64,000 bases of DNA from PFJX01 sp040751755 (lineage in GTDB: Bacteria; Pseudomonadota; Gammaproteobacteria; Burkholderiales; Thiobacillaceae). This document shows, piece by piece, positions 49,617-60,470 of this stretch. Positions within the stretch are counted from its first letter, which is position 1. Every line of letters begins with the position of its first letter. Position numbers and translations under genes: made by a program. Under the pieces are notes generated by a model, which saw nothing but the letters and a program-made list of their open reading frames with translations, was not told the DNA's origin and made no database searches. Where the stretch lies: assembly GCA_040751755.1 (NCBI GenBank), contig JBFMHC010000033.1:55960-119959 (forward strand). The letters are read 5' to 3'.

Positions 49617-50489
49617 ATGAAACCCGATTTCAAGACGATTGCCCTGGTTGGCAAGTACAACAGCCCGACCAGCGCCTCCTCTCTGTTCCGTCTCGCGGAC
49701 TTCCTGCAGGCGCGCGGCTACACCGTGCTGCTCACCTGCCACACCGCCGAGACCTGCGACATCAAGGGGTTTCAGACGCGCACGCTGAACGAGATCGGCC
49801 ACGAATCCGACCTCGCCATCGTCATGGGGGGCGACGGTACCATCCTCAACATCGCGCGCTCCCTGGTGGACGCGCAGATCCCGCTCATCGGCATCAACCA
49901 GGGGCGGCTTGGCTTTCTCGCAGACGTCTCGCTCGACACCATGTTCTCCACCCTCGAGGAGATGCTCGCCGGCGAGTTCGTCGCCGAGGATCGCATCATG
50001 CTGGAGGCGAGCGTGGAGCGTGCCGACGACGTGCTGATCGCCGCCTATGCCTTCAACGACGTGGTGGTAAGCAAGAGCACCCTGGGGCGGCTGATCGAGT
50101 TCGAGGTCTACATCGACAACCAGTTCGTCTACAGCCAGCGCGCGGACGGCCTGGTGGTGTCGACCCCCACCGGCTCCACCGCCTACGCCCTGTCCGCCGG
50201 CGGGCCGATCCTGCACCCAACGCTGGAGGCGGTGGCGATGGTGCCGATCTGCCCGCACACCCTGTCGGCGCGGGCGATCGCGGTCAACAGCCGCTCCGAG
50301 ATCGAGATCAACCTGATCCACGCCGACGACGCGCGCGTGCACTTCGACGGCCAGCGCCACGCGGACCTGAAGGTCGGCGACCGCGTGGTGATCCGCCGTG
50401 CCCGCAACACCATGAAGCTGCTCCACCCCGAGGGTCACAACTACTACGACACCCTGCGGCAGAAGCTGCATTGGGGGGAGAAGCTCTAG
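49617..50489 (+). CDS. nadK: NAD kinase
   Basis: A 290-residue enzyme that phosphorylates NAD to NADP. Motifs: VMGGDGTILNIARSL (GGDGT), the NE/D region FNDVVVSKSTLGRLIEF and STPTGSTAYALSAGGP. Length is normal. It is divergent from hrcA with a 38-base gap; the mRNA may be leaderless. Confidence 0.97.
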   Translation: MKPDFKTIALVGKYNSPTSASSLFRLADFLQARGYTVLLTCHTAETCDIKGFQTRTLNEIGHESDLAIVMGGDGTILNIARSLVDAQIPLIGINQGRLGFLADVSLDTMFSTLEEMLAGEFVAEDRIMLEASVERADDVLIAAYAFNDVVVSKSTLGRLIEFEVYIDNQFVYSQRADGLVVSTPTGSTAYALSAGGPILHPTLEAVAMVPICPHTLSARAIAVNSRSEIEINLIHADDARVHFDGQRHADLKVGDRVVIRRARNTMKLLHPEGHNYYDTLRQKLHWGEKL

Positions 50490-50494
50490 TTGTC

Positions 50495-50553
50495 AGTCGG
50501 CAGTCGTCAGCCCGCAGCAAGGGGAGACCACTGCCAACTGCCATCTGCCGACT
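50495..50553. repeat. Interrupted inverted repeat between nadK and recN
   Basis: agtcggcag (50495-50503) and ctgccgact (50545-50553) with 41 bases between, inside a stretch dominated by the tetramers cagt, gtcg and tgcc. It may be a remnant of a dispersed intergenic repeat, since similar tgtcagtcggcag-type sequences are seen between genes in other genomes; this is from memory. Confidence 0.3.
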
Positions 50554-50560
50554 ATCGACC

Positions 50561-52228
50561 ATGCTGTTATCCCTGACCCTCGCCGATTTCGTCCTGGTGG
50601 ATCGCCTGGGCCTGGACTTCCGGGCCGGCTTCTCCGTGCTCACCGGCGAGACCGGCGCGGGCAAGTCCATCCTCCTCGACGCCCTCGCCCTGGTCCTCGG
50701 CGAGCGCGCCGACAGCGGCGTGGTGCGTGCCGGCGCCGAGCGCGCCGAGATCAGCGCGGAGTTCGCCCTCGACGGCGTGCCGGCGCTGGGCGCCTGGCTG
50801 GCGGAGCAGGACCTGGCGGGCGAGGAGGGCGTCCTGCTGCTGCGCCGCGTCGTCGAGGCGGGCGGGCGCTCGCGCGCCTATATCAACGGCCGCCCCGCCA
50901 CCGCGCAGCAGCTCAAGGCCGCGGGCGAGTTCCTGGTCGACATCCACGGGCAGCACGCCCACTACTCCCTGCTCAAGGGCGCCGAGCAGCGCCGCATGCT
51001 CGACGCCTACGCGGGCGCCGGCGAACTCGCCGCGCGCGTCGCCGAGGCATGGCGGCAATGGCGCGAGGCGGCGGCGCGGCGCCAGGCGGCGCAGGCGCAC
51101 GGCAGCGAGCAGGCGGCGGCGCGCGAGCTGGCGCAGGCCACGGTGGGCGAGCTGGAGGCCCTCGGCTTCACGGCGGACGCCTGGCAGTCCCTGCAGGACG
51201 AGCAGCGCCGCCTCGCGCACGCCGCCGACCTGCTGCAGGGGGCGCGCTTCGCCGCCGACGCCCTGGAGGGTGACGAGGCGGGCCTGCTGCAGCAATTGCG
51301 CGTCGTGCGCGCGCGCCTAGCCGAACTGGCCGAACTCGATGCCGCCCTGCAGGGGGTGCATGACACCCTGGACGGCGCCGCCGAGGCGATGCAGGAGGCG
51401 GCGCGCGACCTGCGCCGCTACGGCGAGCGCGTGGAACTCGACCCCGAGGCCCTGATGCTGGCGGAGTCGCGCATCGCCGCCATCCAGGCCATGGCGCGCA
51501 AGCACCACGTGCGCCCGGAGGCCCTGCCCGATCTCCTCGCGGACGCGCGGGCGCGGCTCGCGGCGCTGGGCGAGGCGGCCGACCTCGCCGCCCTGGAACA
51601 GGCCGAGGTGCGCCATGAGGCGGCGTACCGCCAGCTTGCCAAGCGGCTCGGCGGCGAACGCGCCGCGGCCGCGAAGCGCCTCTCCGCCGAGGTCAGCGCC
51701 GCCATGCAGCAGCTGGCCATGCAGGGGGGGCGCTTCGCCGTCGAGCTGGTGGCGGAGGAACCCGCCGCGCACGGCCTCGAACAGGCGGTGTTCCAGGTCT
51801 CGCCACATGCCGGCCAGGCCCTGCAACCGCTCGCGAAGACCGCCTCCGGCGGCGAGCTGTCGCGCATCGGCCTGGCCCTGCAGACCGTGTTGTCGGCGGT
51901 GTCCGGCGCCCCCACCCTGGTGTTCGACGAGGTCGATGCCGGCATCGGCGGCGGCGTCGCGGAGATCGTCGGCCGACTGCTCGCGGAACAGGGCCGGCAT
52001 CGCCAGGTGCTGTGCGTCACGCATCTGCCGCAGGTGGCGGCGCGCGCCGCCTGGCACTACCAGGTGAGCAAGTCGGCGGGCGAGGCGGGCGCGCGCACCC
52101 GGGTGGTGTGCCTGGAGGAGGCGGAGCGCGCCGAGGAGGTGGCGCGCATGCTGGGGGGCATGAAGATCACCGAGGCGACGCGCCGGCACGCCGAGGAGAT
52201 GCTGGCGGGCGGCAGGGCGCCCGACTGA
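50561..52228 (+). CDS. recN: DNA repair protein RecN
   Basis: A 555-residue SMC-like ATPase of double-strand break repair. Walker A GETGAGKSILLDAL near the N terminus, long coiled-coil arms (about 155-370), then ABC signature TASGGELSRIGLAL and Walker B PTLVFDEVDAGIGG. The start at 50561 (MLLSLTLADFVLVDRL) is the family start. Between nadK and fur, as in other betaproteobacteria. Confidence 0.97.
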   Translation: MLLSLTLADFVLVDRLGLDFRAGFSVLTGETGAGKSILLDALALVLGERADSGVVRAGAERAEISAEFALDGVPALGAWLAEQDLAGEEGVLLLRRVVEAGGRSRAYINGRPATAQQLKAAGEFLVDIHGQHAHYSLLKGAEQRRMLDAYAGAGELAARVAEAWRQWREAAARRQAAQAHGSEQAAARELAQATVGELEALGFTADAWQSLQDEQRRLAHAADLLQGARFAADALEGDEAGLLQQLRVVRARLAELAELDAALQGVHDTLDGAAEAMQEAARDLRRYGERVELDPEALMLAESRIAAIQAMARKHHVRPEALPDLLADARARLAALGEAADLAALEQAEVRHEAAYRQLAKRLGGERAAAAKRLSAEVSAAMQQLAMQGGRFAVELVAEEPAAHGLEQAVFQVSPHAGQALQPLAKTASGGELSRIGLALQTVLSAVSGAPTLVFDEVDAGIGGGVAEIVGRLLAEQGRHRQVLCVTHLPQVAARAAWHYQVSKSAGEAGARTRVVCLEEAERAEEVARMLGGMKITEATRRHAEEMLAGGRAPD

Positions 52229-52237
52229 GTCGGGGGG

Positions 52238-52687
52238 TCAGGCGGCCTTGGCCGGCCGGCCCTTGGCCTTGTTGGGGCAGTCCTCGCGCACGCATTCCAC
52301 GTAGAGATACAGCGCATGCTCGGCGAGCTTGAAGCCGCGTTCAGCGGCGATGGCGCGCTGCCGGCGTTCGATCTCGGGGTCGAAGAACTCCTCGACCTTG
52401 CCGCACTGGATGCACAGCAGATGGTCGTGATGGCCGCCCTGGTTGAGTTCGTACACCGCCTTGTCGTTGTCGAAGTGGTGGCGGATCAGCAGGCCGGCCT
52501 GCTCGAACTGGGTGAGCACGCGGTACACCGTGGCCAGGCCGACGTCGACGTTCTCCTGCAACAGCAGCCGATACACGTCCTCCGCCGTGAGGTGCCGCTG
52601 GTCGGTGTTCTCGAACAGGGTGAGGATCTTCAGGCGGGGGCCGGTGGCCTTGAGGCCGATGGTCTTGAGTTGCTGGGTGCTGGCCAT
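52238..52687 (-). CDS. fur: Ferric uptake regulator Fur
   Basis: A 149-residue iron-responsive repressor. Winged-helix DNA-binding part (LKATGPRLKILTLFEN, DVGLATVYRVLTQFEQAGL), regulatory metal site HHDHLLCIQCG, and a C-terminal CVREDCP. It is longer than some Fur proteins by a Lys/Pro-rich tail. Convergent with recN (10 bases) and divergent from bamE. Confidence 0.97.
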   Translation of the reverse strand: MASTQQLKTIGLKATGPRLKILTLFENTDQRHLTAEDVYRLLLQENVDVGLATVYRVLTQFEQAGLLIRHHFDNDKAVYELNQGGHHDHLLCIQCGKVEEFFDPEIERRQRAIAAERGFKLAEHALYLYVECVREDCPNKAKGRPAKAA

Positions 52688-52728
52688 GGAAAGGGCGGGT
52701 GTTTTGGGTCTATAGCGCGTGAAGGTTG

Positions 52729-52745
52729 CGCGCTATCATAGCGCG
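52729..52745. promoter_or_regulatory. Palindrome over the bamE -10 region, between fur and bamE
   Basis: cgcgcta (52729-52735), tca, tagcgcg (52739-52745): perfect 7-bp arms around a TATCAT box (52734-52739). It does not resemble an AT-rich Fur box. It may be an operator for either gene. Confidence 0.4.
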
Positions 52746-52777
52746 GCTTTTCCACTCGACGCTGCGCGCGTGCCCTC

Positions 52778-53191
52778 ATGCGATTCCTCCCCCCGTTCCT
52801 CCTCTTGCTGCTCGCCGGTTGCGGCGGCTGGACCAACCCCATCGACAAGCTCAGCCCCTACAAGATCGACATCCAGCAGGGCAACGCCATCAACGAGGAG
52901 ATGCTGGGCAGGCTGAAGCCCGGCATGACCCCCTCGCAGGTCCGCTTCATCCTCGGTTCGCCGCTGGTCGAGGACCCGTTCCACCCGAACCGATGGGACT
53001 ACGTCTACCGCTACGCCAAGGCCGGCAAGCTCTCCGAGCAGCGCCGCGTCACCGTGGTGTTCGAGGACGGCAGGCTCAAGGGCGTGGAGGGCGACGTGGT
53101 GGCCGCCAAGGAGCCGGCCAAGGAAGCACCCAAGGACGCGCCCAAGGAAGGTGCGTCCGCGGTGCCGCAGGGCGGGGAGGAGAAGAAATGA
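52778..53191 (+). CDS. bamE: Outer membrane assembly lipoprotein BamE
   Basis: A 137-residue lipoprotein with signal and lipobox (FLLLLLAGC) and the BamE/OmlA core (LKPGMTPSQVRFILGSPLVEDPF, DYVYRY). It is part of the BAM complex that inserts outer-membrane proteins. A Lys/Glu/Pro-rich tail (AKEPAKEAPKDAPKE) extends past the core. The stop overlaps the dapB start by four bases. Confidence 0.95.
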   Translation: MRFLPPFLLLLLAGCGGWTNPIDKLSPYKIDIQQGNAINEEMLGRLKPGMTPSQVRFILGSPLVEDPFHPNRWDYVYRYAKAGKLSEQRRVTVVFEDGRLKGVEGDVVAAKEPAKEAPKDAPKEGASAVPQGGEEKK

Positions 53192-54003
53192 GCCAGGCCG
53201 CGATCAAGGTCGTCATCGCCGGCGCCTCCGGGCGCATGGGCAAGGCCCTGCTGGAGGCGGTGGCGGAGGCGCCGGACATGCGCCTGCACGCCGCCCTGGA
53301 ACGCGCCGGCAGCCCCTGGCTGGGCCACGATGCCGGCGAACTGGTGGGCGGTTCCGGCCTCGGCGCCCGGATCACCGATGACGTCGCCGCCGCCCTCGAC
53401 GGCGCCGACGTGCTGATCGACTTCACCCGTCCCGAGGCGACCCTGCACCACCTGGAGCTGTGCCGGCAGAGGCGCGTCGCCCTGGTGATCGGCACCACCG
53501 GCTTCGACGCCGGCGGCAAGGCAGCCATCGAGTCGGCCGCGCGCGACGTGCCCATCGTCTTCGCGCCCAACATGAGCGTCGGCGTCACCCTGGCGCTGAA
53601 GCTGCTCGACGTGGCGGCGCGGGTCCTGGACGAAGGCTTCGACGTCGAGATCGTCGAGGCGCATCACCGCCACAAGGTGGACGCACCCTCCGGCACCGCC
53701 CTGCGCATGGGCGAGGTGGTCGCCAAGGCCCTCGGGCGCGACCTCAAGACCTGCGCGGTGTACGGCCGCGAGGGCGTGACCGGCGAGCGCGACCCCAACA
53801 CCATCGGCTTCGCCACGGTGCGCGGCGGCGACGTGGTGGGCGACCACACGGTGATGTTCGCCGGCATCGGCGAACGCCTGGAGATCACCCACAAGGCATC
53901 CAGCCGCATGACCTTTGCACTTGGCGCCCTGCGCGCGGCGCGTTATCTCGCGGGCCGGCAGGAAGGTCTATATGACATGCAGGACGTGCTCGGCCTGAAG
54001 TAG
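53188..54003 (+). CDS. dapB: 4-hydroxy-tetrahydrodipicolinate reductase
   Basis: A 271-residue enzyme of lysine/diaminopimelate synthesis using NAD(P)H. Motifs: VVIAGASGRMGKAL, GTTGF, APNMSVGV, EAHHRHKVDAPSGTA. Length and motifs are complete. The ATG at 53188 overlaps bamE (ATGA), as in related bacteria. Confidence 0.97.
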   Translation: MSQAAIKVVIAGASGRMGKALLEAVAEAPDMRLHAALERAGSPWLGHDAGELVGGSGLGARITDDVAAALDGADVLIDFTRPEATLHHLELCRQRRVALVIGTTGFDAGGKAAIESAARDVPIVFAPNMSVGVTLALKLLDVAARVLDEGFDVEIVEAHHRHKVDAPSGTALRMGEVVAKALGRDLKTCAVYGREGVTGERDPNTIGFATVRGGDVVGDHTVMFAGIGERLEITHKASSRMTFALGALRAARYLAGRQEGLYDMQDVLGLK

Positions 54004-54057
54004 TGCCTTATCGCCAGACCCGATATCTTTCGGGGGCGGAATCTAGAAGGGGGGGAG

Positions 54058-54477
54058 ATGCGCATTCTGCGCCTGGTGGTGTGTCTGTGTTTGTTCCTGC
54101 TGGCCAGCATGACGGCCGGCGCGGTCGAGATCATCGCCAACCGCGACGTCGGCGTCGGCCGGCTCACCGTGACGGCCGCGCGCGCCATCTTCGGCATGCG
54201 CCAGGTCAAGTGGCCGGACGGACGACTGATCCGCGTCTTCGTCCTGCCCGACAGCCACCCCCTGCATGGCGCCCTGTGCAAGGAGCGCCTCAATGTCTAC
54301 CCATACCAGTTGCGCCAGTCCTGGGATCGTCTGGTCTATTCGGGCATGGCCCAGGCGCCCGAGGAGGTGGCGAGCGAGGCGGAACTGGTCGCGCGCGTCG
54401 CCGCCACGCCGGGGGCGATCGGCTACGCCGGCAAGGTGCAGGGAAATCTGCCAATCAAGGTGATCTATGTGGAATAA
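54058..54477 (+). CDS. Small periplasmic PstS-like substrate-binding protein
   Basis: A 139-residue exported protein with a signal peptide (MRILRLVVCLCLFLLASMTA). The mature chain resembles one lobe of a phosphate-type binding protein (ANRDVGVGRLTVTAARAIFG, GAIGYAGKVQGNLPIKVI). Full PstS proteins are about 330 residues; this type of short form is often found next to outer-membrane channels and c-di-GMP proteins. Ligand unproven. It overlaps the porin gene by 11 bases. Confidence 0.78.
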   Translation: MRILRLVVCLCLFLLASMTAGAVEIIANRDVGVGRLTVTAARAIFGMRQVKWPDGRLIRVFVLPDSHPLHGALCKERLNVYPYQLRQSWDRLVYSGMAQAPEEVASEAELVARVAATPGAIGYAGKVQGNLPIKVIYVE

Positions 54478-55648
54478 CGACAGGCGGGGGATGGCGCCCT
54501 GGCTGGCGGCGATGTGGCTCGTCGCCGGGACGGCGCAGGCGGATCAGAACGTGCAGGTGCACGGCTTTCTCAGTCAGGCCGCAGTGCATACCGACGCCAA
54601 CAACGTCGGCGGCAGCAGCGAGGACGGGGTCGGCCTGGACCTGCGCGAGCTGGGCGTGAACGCCTCGTACAGGCCGAACGGCGACTGGCTGCTCTCCGCG
54701 CAGGCGTTGGCGCGCTGGGCGGGCGACTCGGACGAGGGCGACGCGCGCCTCGACTACGCCTTCGTCGACCGCACCCTGTCGAGCGACGCCAGCCACCGCG
54801 TCGACGTCCAGGTGGGCAAGGTGAAGAACCCCTACGGCCTCTACAACACCACCCGCGACGTCGCGCACACGCGTCCGGGCGTCCTCATGCCGCAGTCCAT
54901 CTACCTCGACCAGGTGCGGAATTTCTTCCTCGCCTCGCCCGGCGTCTCCTTCACCGGCGACGTCTACCGCGGCGAGGATGTGATGAACTGGACCCTCAAC
55001 TTCATGCGCCCCGAGGTGGACGACGAGGCCATGACCGCCTTCATGGTGACGCAGCAGCCCGGGCATTTCGAAGGCAGGAACTCCTGGCTCGGGCAGTGGC
55101 TTTGGGAACACGACGGCGCGCGCTGGCGTGCCGGCCTGACCCTGGGCAGCGTGGCGATGAAATACCACCCGACGCCGACCGAGTTCCTGCAGCCCGGGCG
55201 CATCCGCCTCAACACCGGCGTGCTGTCCCTGCAGCACAACCGCGAGAATGTGGTGCTGACCGCCGAATACGCCCTGGTGCGGCAGCTCCGCAATGGCTTC
55301 GGCGTGCCTGCCCTGGACCTCGACACCACGGTGGAGGCGGCCTACGTGCAGGGCGAATGGCGCTTCAGGCCCGCCTGGCGTGCCTACGCCCGCTATGAGG
55401 AGCTGTATCTGGATCGCGACGACCGCGATGGCGAGGGCTTCAGCGCCCTCTCCGGCCTGCCGGCGATCCAGCGCTACGCCAAGGACGCCGTGCTCGGCGT
55501 GCGTTTCGACGCCACGCCCGGCTGGGCGCTGTCCGCCGAGCTCCACCAGGTCAACGGCACCGCCTGGCTGCCGCGCCTGGACAACCCCGCCGCCCAGATG
55601 CAGAAGCACTGGCACATGCTCCTGCTCCAGGCGGCCTATCGTTTCTGA
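54467..55648 (+). CDS. Outer-membrane porin-like beta-barrel protein
   Basis: A 393-residue protein with a signal peptide (PWLAAMWLVAGTAQA) and a beta-barrel pattern of alternating hydrophobic residues, ending in a C-terminal aromatic (QAAYRF) as required for BAM recognition. VQVGKVKNPYGLYNTTRD resembles the constriction-loop region of porins. The start at 54467 overlaps the preceding gene. A later start at 54491 would shorten the signal peptide n-region. Confidence 0.8.
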   Translation: MWNNDRRGMAPWLAAMWLVAGTAQADQNVQVHGFLSQAAVHTDANNVGGSSEDGVGLDLRELGVNASYRPNGDWLLSAQALARWAGDSDEGDARLDYAFVDRTLSSDASHRVDVQVGKVKNPYGLYNTTRDVAHTRPGVLMPQSIYLDQVRNFFLASPGVSFTGDVYRGEDVMNWTLNFMRPEVDDEAMTAFMVTQQPGHFEGRNSWLGQWLWEHDGARWRAGLTLGSVAMKYHPTPTEFLQPGRIRLNTGVLSLQHNRENVVLTAEYALVRQLRNGFGVPALDLDTTVEAAYVQGEWRFRPAWRAYARYEELYLDRDDRDGEGFSALSGLPAIQRYAKDAVLGVRFDATPGWALSAELHQVNGTAWLPRLDNPAAQMQKHWHMLLLQAAYRF

Positions 55649-55658
55649 GCGCCGGCAC

Positions 55659-58487
55659 ATGTTCTTCAGTATCCGCTGGAAGATCGTCTTCGTCGCCGGC
55701 CTGGTGCTCGCGGGCATGGCGGTGCTCTTCTCGCTGCAGCAGAAATGGGCCCTCAACGCACAGTTCGGCAACGACGTGATGGCCCACCGCGAACGCCTGC
55801 GCGCCATGAGCGAGCGCTTGTTCATGCTGCAGAACGACCGCCTGCAGGTGCTCGCGCGCATGCTCGCGGAGACGCCGTCGGTGCGCGAGGCCATGCGCGC
55901 CCACGATGCCGCGGCGATGGCCGCCGCCGTCGCTCCGCTATGGCCGGAGCTCAACCTCGGCCAGGGCCTGTCCGGCCTGCTCCTGCTGGATGCCGACCAG
56001 CGCGCGCTGGGGGGCTGGGGCGAGCTGGACGAGGCGCGTCTTGCCGGCCTGGCGCGCCAGGCGGTGGCGCGCGAGATGCCGCAGACCTGGCTGGCCTGTT
56101 CGGCCGCGCAGTGCCTGCACCAGATCGTCCTGCCGGTGGGCGAACGCGGCCGGACCCTCGGCAGCGTCGCCCTCGTCGCCGGCCTGGAGGGCCTGGTCCT
56201 GGACCTGCGGCGCATGGGCGGGGCCGAGGTGGCGATCCTGGCCAACGGCGGCCAGGGCGCGCGTGCCAGGGCCGCCCATCCCCTGGAAGGCATGCGCCTG
56301 CTCTCCCTCAGCGGTGACGAACGCGCGCGCGCGGTGCTGCGCGAGGGGTTGGACAGGACCTGGCATGCCCCGTACTACCAGGCGCACCACGGCCGGGAGA
56401 CCTGGGTGATCCTGCCCTTCCATCCCGACCTGCCCGGCGACGGCCTGATGCACATGGCGGTGATCGCGGACGTGACGGCGGCCAGCGAGGCGATCCACCA
56501 GGGCCTGTGGCGCAACCTGGCCTGGGGCATCGGCGTGCTGCTGTTCTCCATGGTGCTGATGTTCTTCCTGCTGCACCCGGCGATGCGGCGGATCGAGCGC
56601 GTGTCCCGCCTGCTGCCGCTGCTGGGCGAGGGGCGCTTCCAGGAGGTGAAGGAGGCCACCGCGCAGGGCGCGACGCACCGCCTGTCGGACGAGATGCACG
56701 GCCTGGAGCGCCTGGCGGCCGATCTGGCGCACCAGCTGCAGTCCCTCAACGAGGCGAACCAGCTGCATGCCTCCGCGCTGGCCGCCCAGGCCAGGCAGCT
56801 GGAACAGGAACGGGACTTCATCACCGGCCTGCTCGACACCGCGCCGGTGCTGATCGTGACCTATGGCCGCGACTGCCGCATCCGCATGGCCAACGCCTAT
56901 GCCGTGGTCGACAGCGGCGTGCGGCGCTCGCAGCTGATCGGCCATGCGTTCGGCGAGTTCTTCATGGGCGAGGCGCAGCGCATCGAACACAGGCGTCAGC
57001 TGGGCGAGATGCAGCCGGGCGATGTCACGCACGGCGAAGGTAGTTTCCTGCGCGAGGACGGCCAGTGGCGCGACATCGTCTGGTTCCACTCCTGTCTCGA
57101 CGACAGCAAGGGAGAGCGCCTGTATCTGTCGGTGGGCCTCGACGTCACCGAGCACCGCCTCGCCGAGCAGCGCCTGCAACTGCTGGTGGACCACGACAGC
57201 GTCACCGGCCTGCTCAACCGGCGCACCTTCAAGCGCGACCTGGAAGCCCTGCTGGCCGGAGGCGGCAAGGGCCTGCTGCTGGTGTGCGACATCGACGAGT
57301 TTCGCGCCCTCAACGACGTGGAAGGCCACGAGGCGGGCGACCGCATTCTCATGTCGTTCGCGCAGCACCTGCAGCGCCTCGATCCCATCCCGGCCATGGT
57401 GGCGCGCCTGGGCAGCGACGAGTTCGCGCTGGTGTTCCAGGACCTGAGTACGGTCGACGCCATCCAGCTGGCGCGCCAGCTCAACCGGGTGGTGTCGTCG
57501 CAGACCGTCGGCCAGGAAGGCGAGGAGGTGAAGCGCCACTTCTCCACCAGCGTCGGCCTGGTGCTCTTCCCCGACTACGGCGCGGATGCCGACAGCCTGC
57601 TCGGCAACGCCGAGCTCGCGCTCGCGCACGCGCGCGCCAAGGGGCATGGCTCCTGGCACCTCTACTCGGACCAGGAGGCCTACCGGGAGAGCGCGGACCG
57701 CCGCGCCTACTGGCGCGAGGAGGTGGAGTCGGCGCTGGAGGAAGGGCGCTTCGTGCTGCACTTCCAGCCCATCGTCCAGGTCGCCACCGGCAAGGTCATC
57801 CACCACGAGGCCCTGCTGCGCATGATCGGGCGCGACGGCAAGCTGGTGCCACCGGGGCACTTCATCGACGTGGCGGAGAGCACGGGCCTGATCCGCCGCA
57901 TCGACCGCTGGGTGCTGGAGGCCGCGGTGGCCGCGGCCGCGCATCACCGGGAGGCGAAGATCGCCCTCAACCTGTCCAGCCGCAGCTTCGACGACGACGT
58001 GGCGTTCGAGACCATGCAGACCGCCCTGCTCAAGCACCGCGTGGCGGGAGAGCGTCTGCTGCTGGAGATCACCGAGACCGCGGCGCTCGCCAACTTCTCC
58101 GGCGCCAAACGCATCATGGACAAGTTCCAGGGCCTGGGCTGCGTGTTCGGCCTGGACGACTTCGGCGTCGGCTACAGCTCCTTCCAATACCTCAAGGAGC
58201 TGCCCGTGGGCTTCGTCAAGATCGACGGCTCCTTCATCAAGAACCTCACCCAGAACCCGGACGACGTGGTCTTCGTGCGCGCCCTCAACGGCGCCGTGCA
58301 GGGCTTCGGCAAGACCACGGTGGCGGAATTCGTCGAGGACGAGGAGACCCTGGCGATCCTCGCCGAGATCGGCGTCGACCACGCGCAGGGCTATCTGTTC
58401 GGCAAGCCGGCGGCGGAGCTGGTCGACGAGTGGGGTGGCGCGGCCGCCGCGGAGGCGGGGCATCCCCCCTTGAATCCGCGGCCGTGA
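55659..58487 (+). CDS. Membrane sensor GGDEF/EAL c-di-GMP protein
   Basis: A 942-residue protein: helix near residues 6-28, a periplasmic sensor region (about 30-285), a second helix (near 290-310), a coiled coil, a PAS domain (about 385-500), GGDEF (about 510-675) and EAL (about 690-930). The GGDEF site reads GSDEF (585-589). The EAL site is intact: EALLR (717-721), DDFGVGYSSF, KIDGSFI and EFVEDEE. It is therefore probably a phosphodiesterase whose GGDEF part may bind GTP as a regulator, or be a weak cyclase. It follows the porin gene by 10 bases, so ligand capture and c-di-GMP turnover may be coupled. Confidence 0.9.
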   Translation: MFFSIRWKIVFVAGLVLAGMAVLFSLQQKWALNAQFGNDVMAHRERLRAMSERLFMLQNDRLQVLARMLAETPSVREAMRAHDAAAMAAAVAPLWPELNLGQGLSGLLLLDADQRALGGWGELDEARLAGLARQAVAREMPQTWLACSAAQCLHQIVLPVGERGRTLGSVALVAGLEGLVLDLRRMGGAEVAILANGGQGARARAAHPLEGMRLLSLSGDERARAVLREGLDRTWHAPYYQAHHGRETWVILPFHPDLPGDGLMHMAVIADVTAASEAIHQGLWRNLAWGIGVLLFSMVLMFFLLHPAMRRIERVSRLLPLLGEGRFQEVKEATAQGATHRLSDEMHGLERLAADLAHQLQSLNEANQLHASALAAQARQLEQERDFITGLLDTAPVLIVTYGRDCRIRMANAYAVVDSGVRRSQLIGHAFGEFFMGEAQRIEHRRQLGEMQPGDVTHGEGSFLREDGQWRDIVWFHSCLDDSKGERLYLSVGLDVTEHRLAEQRLQLLVDHDSVTGLLNRRTFKRDLEALLAGGGKGLLLVCDIDEFRALNDVEGHEAGDRILMSFAQHLQRLDPIPAMVARLGSDEFALVFQDLSTVDAIQLARQLNRVVSSQTVGQEGEEVKRHFSTSVGLVLFPDYGADADSLLGNAELALAHARAKGHGSWHLYSDQEAYRESADRRAYWREEVESALEEGRFVLHFQPIVQVATGKVIHHEALLRMIGRDGKLVPPGHFIDVAESTGLIRRIDRWVLEAAVAAAAHHREAKIALNLSSRSFDDDVAFETMQTALLKHRVAGERLLLEITETAALANFSGAKRIMDKFQGLGCVFGLDDFGVGYSSFQYLKELPVGFVKIDGSFIKNLTQNPDDVVFVRALNGAVQGFGKTTVAEFVEDEETLAILAEIGVDHAQGYLFGKPAAELVDEWGGAAAAEAGHPPLNPRP

Positions 58488-58529
58488 GCCTCATCTAAGG
58501 CCCTGTTTTCAACAGGGGAGATGCCCGTC

Positions 58530-60404
<1,875 letters not shown>

Positions 60405-60425
60405 GCCCGCGCCGCGCCCGATGCG

Positions 60426-60452
60426 AACGCCGGCCTCGTGCCGGCGTTTTTT
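60426..60452 (+). terminator. Rho-independent terminator after htpG
   Basis: Stem aacgccggc/gccggcgtt (60426-60434 and 60440-60448), five-base loop, T-run to 60452. It also stands just past the end of the convergent MBL-fold gene. Confidence 0.9.
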
Positions 60453-60470
60453 CTTGCGGGCGGCCGGAGG

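Noticed and set aside
54058..54477. Calling this gene pstS
   Set aside because: At 139 residues it is less than half the length of PstS and has no phosphate ABC transporter genes nearby.
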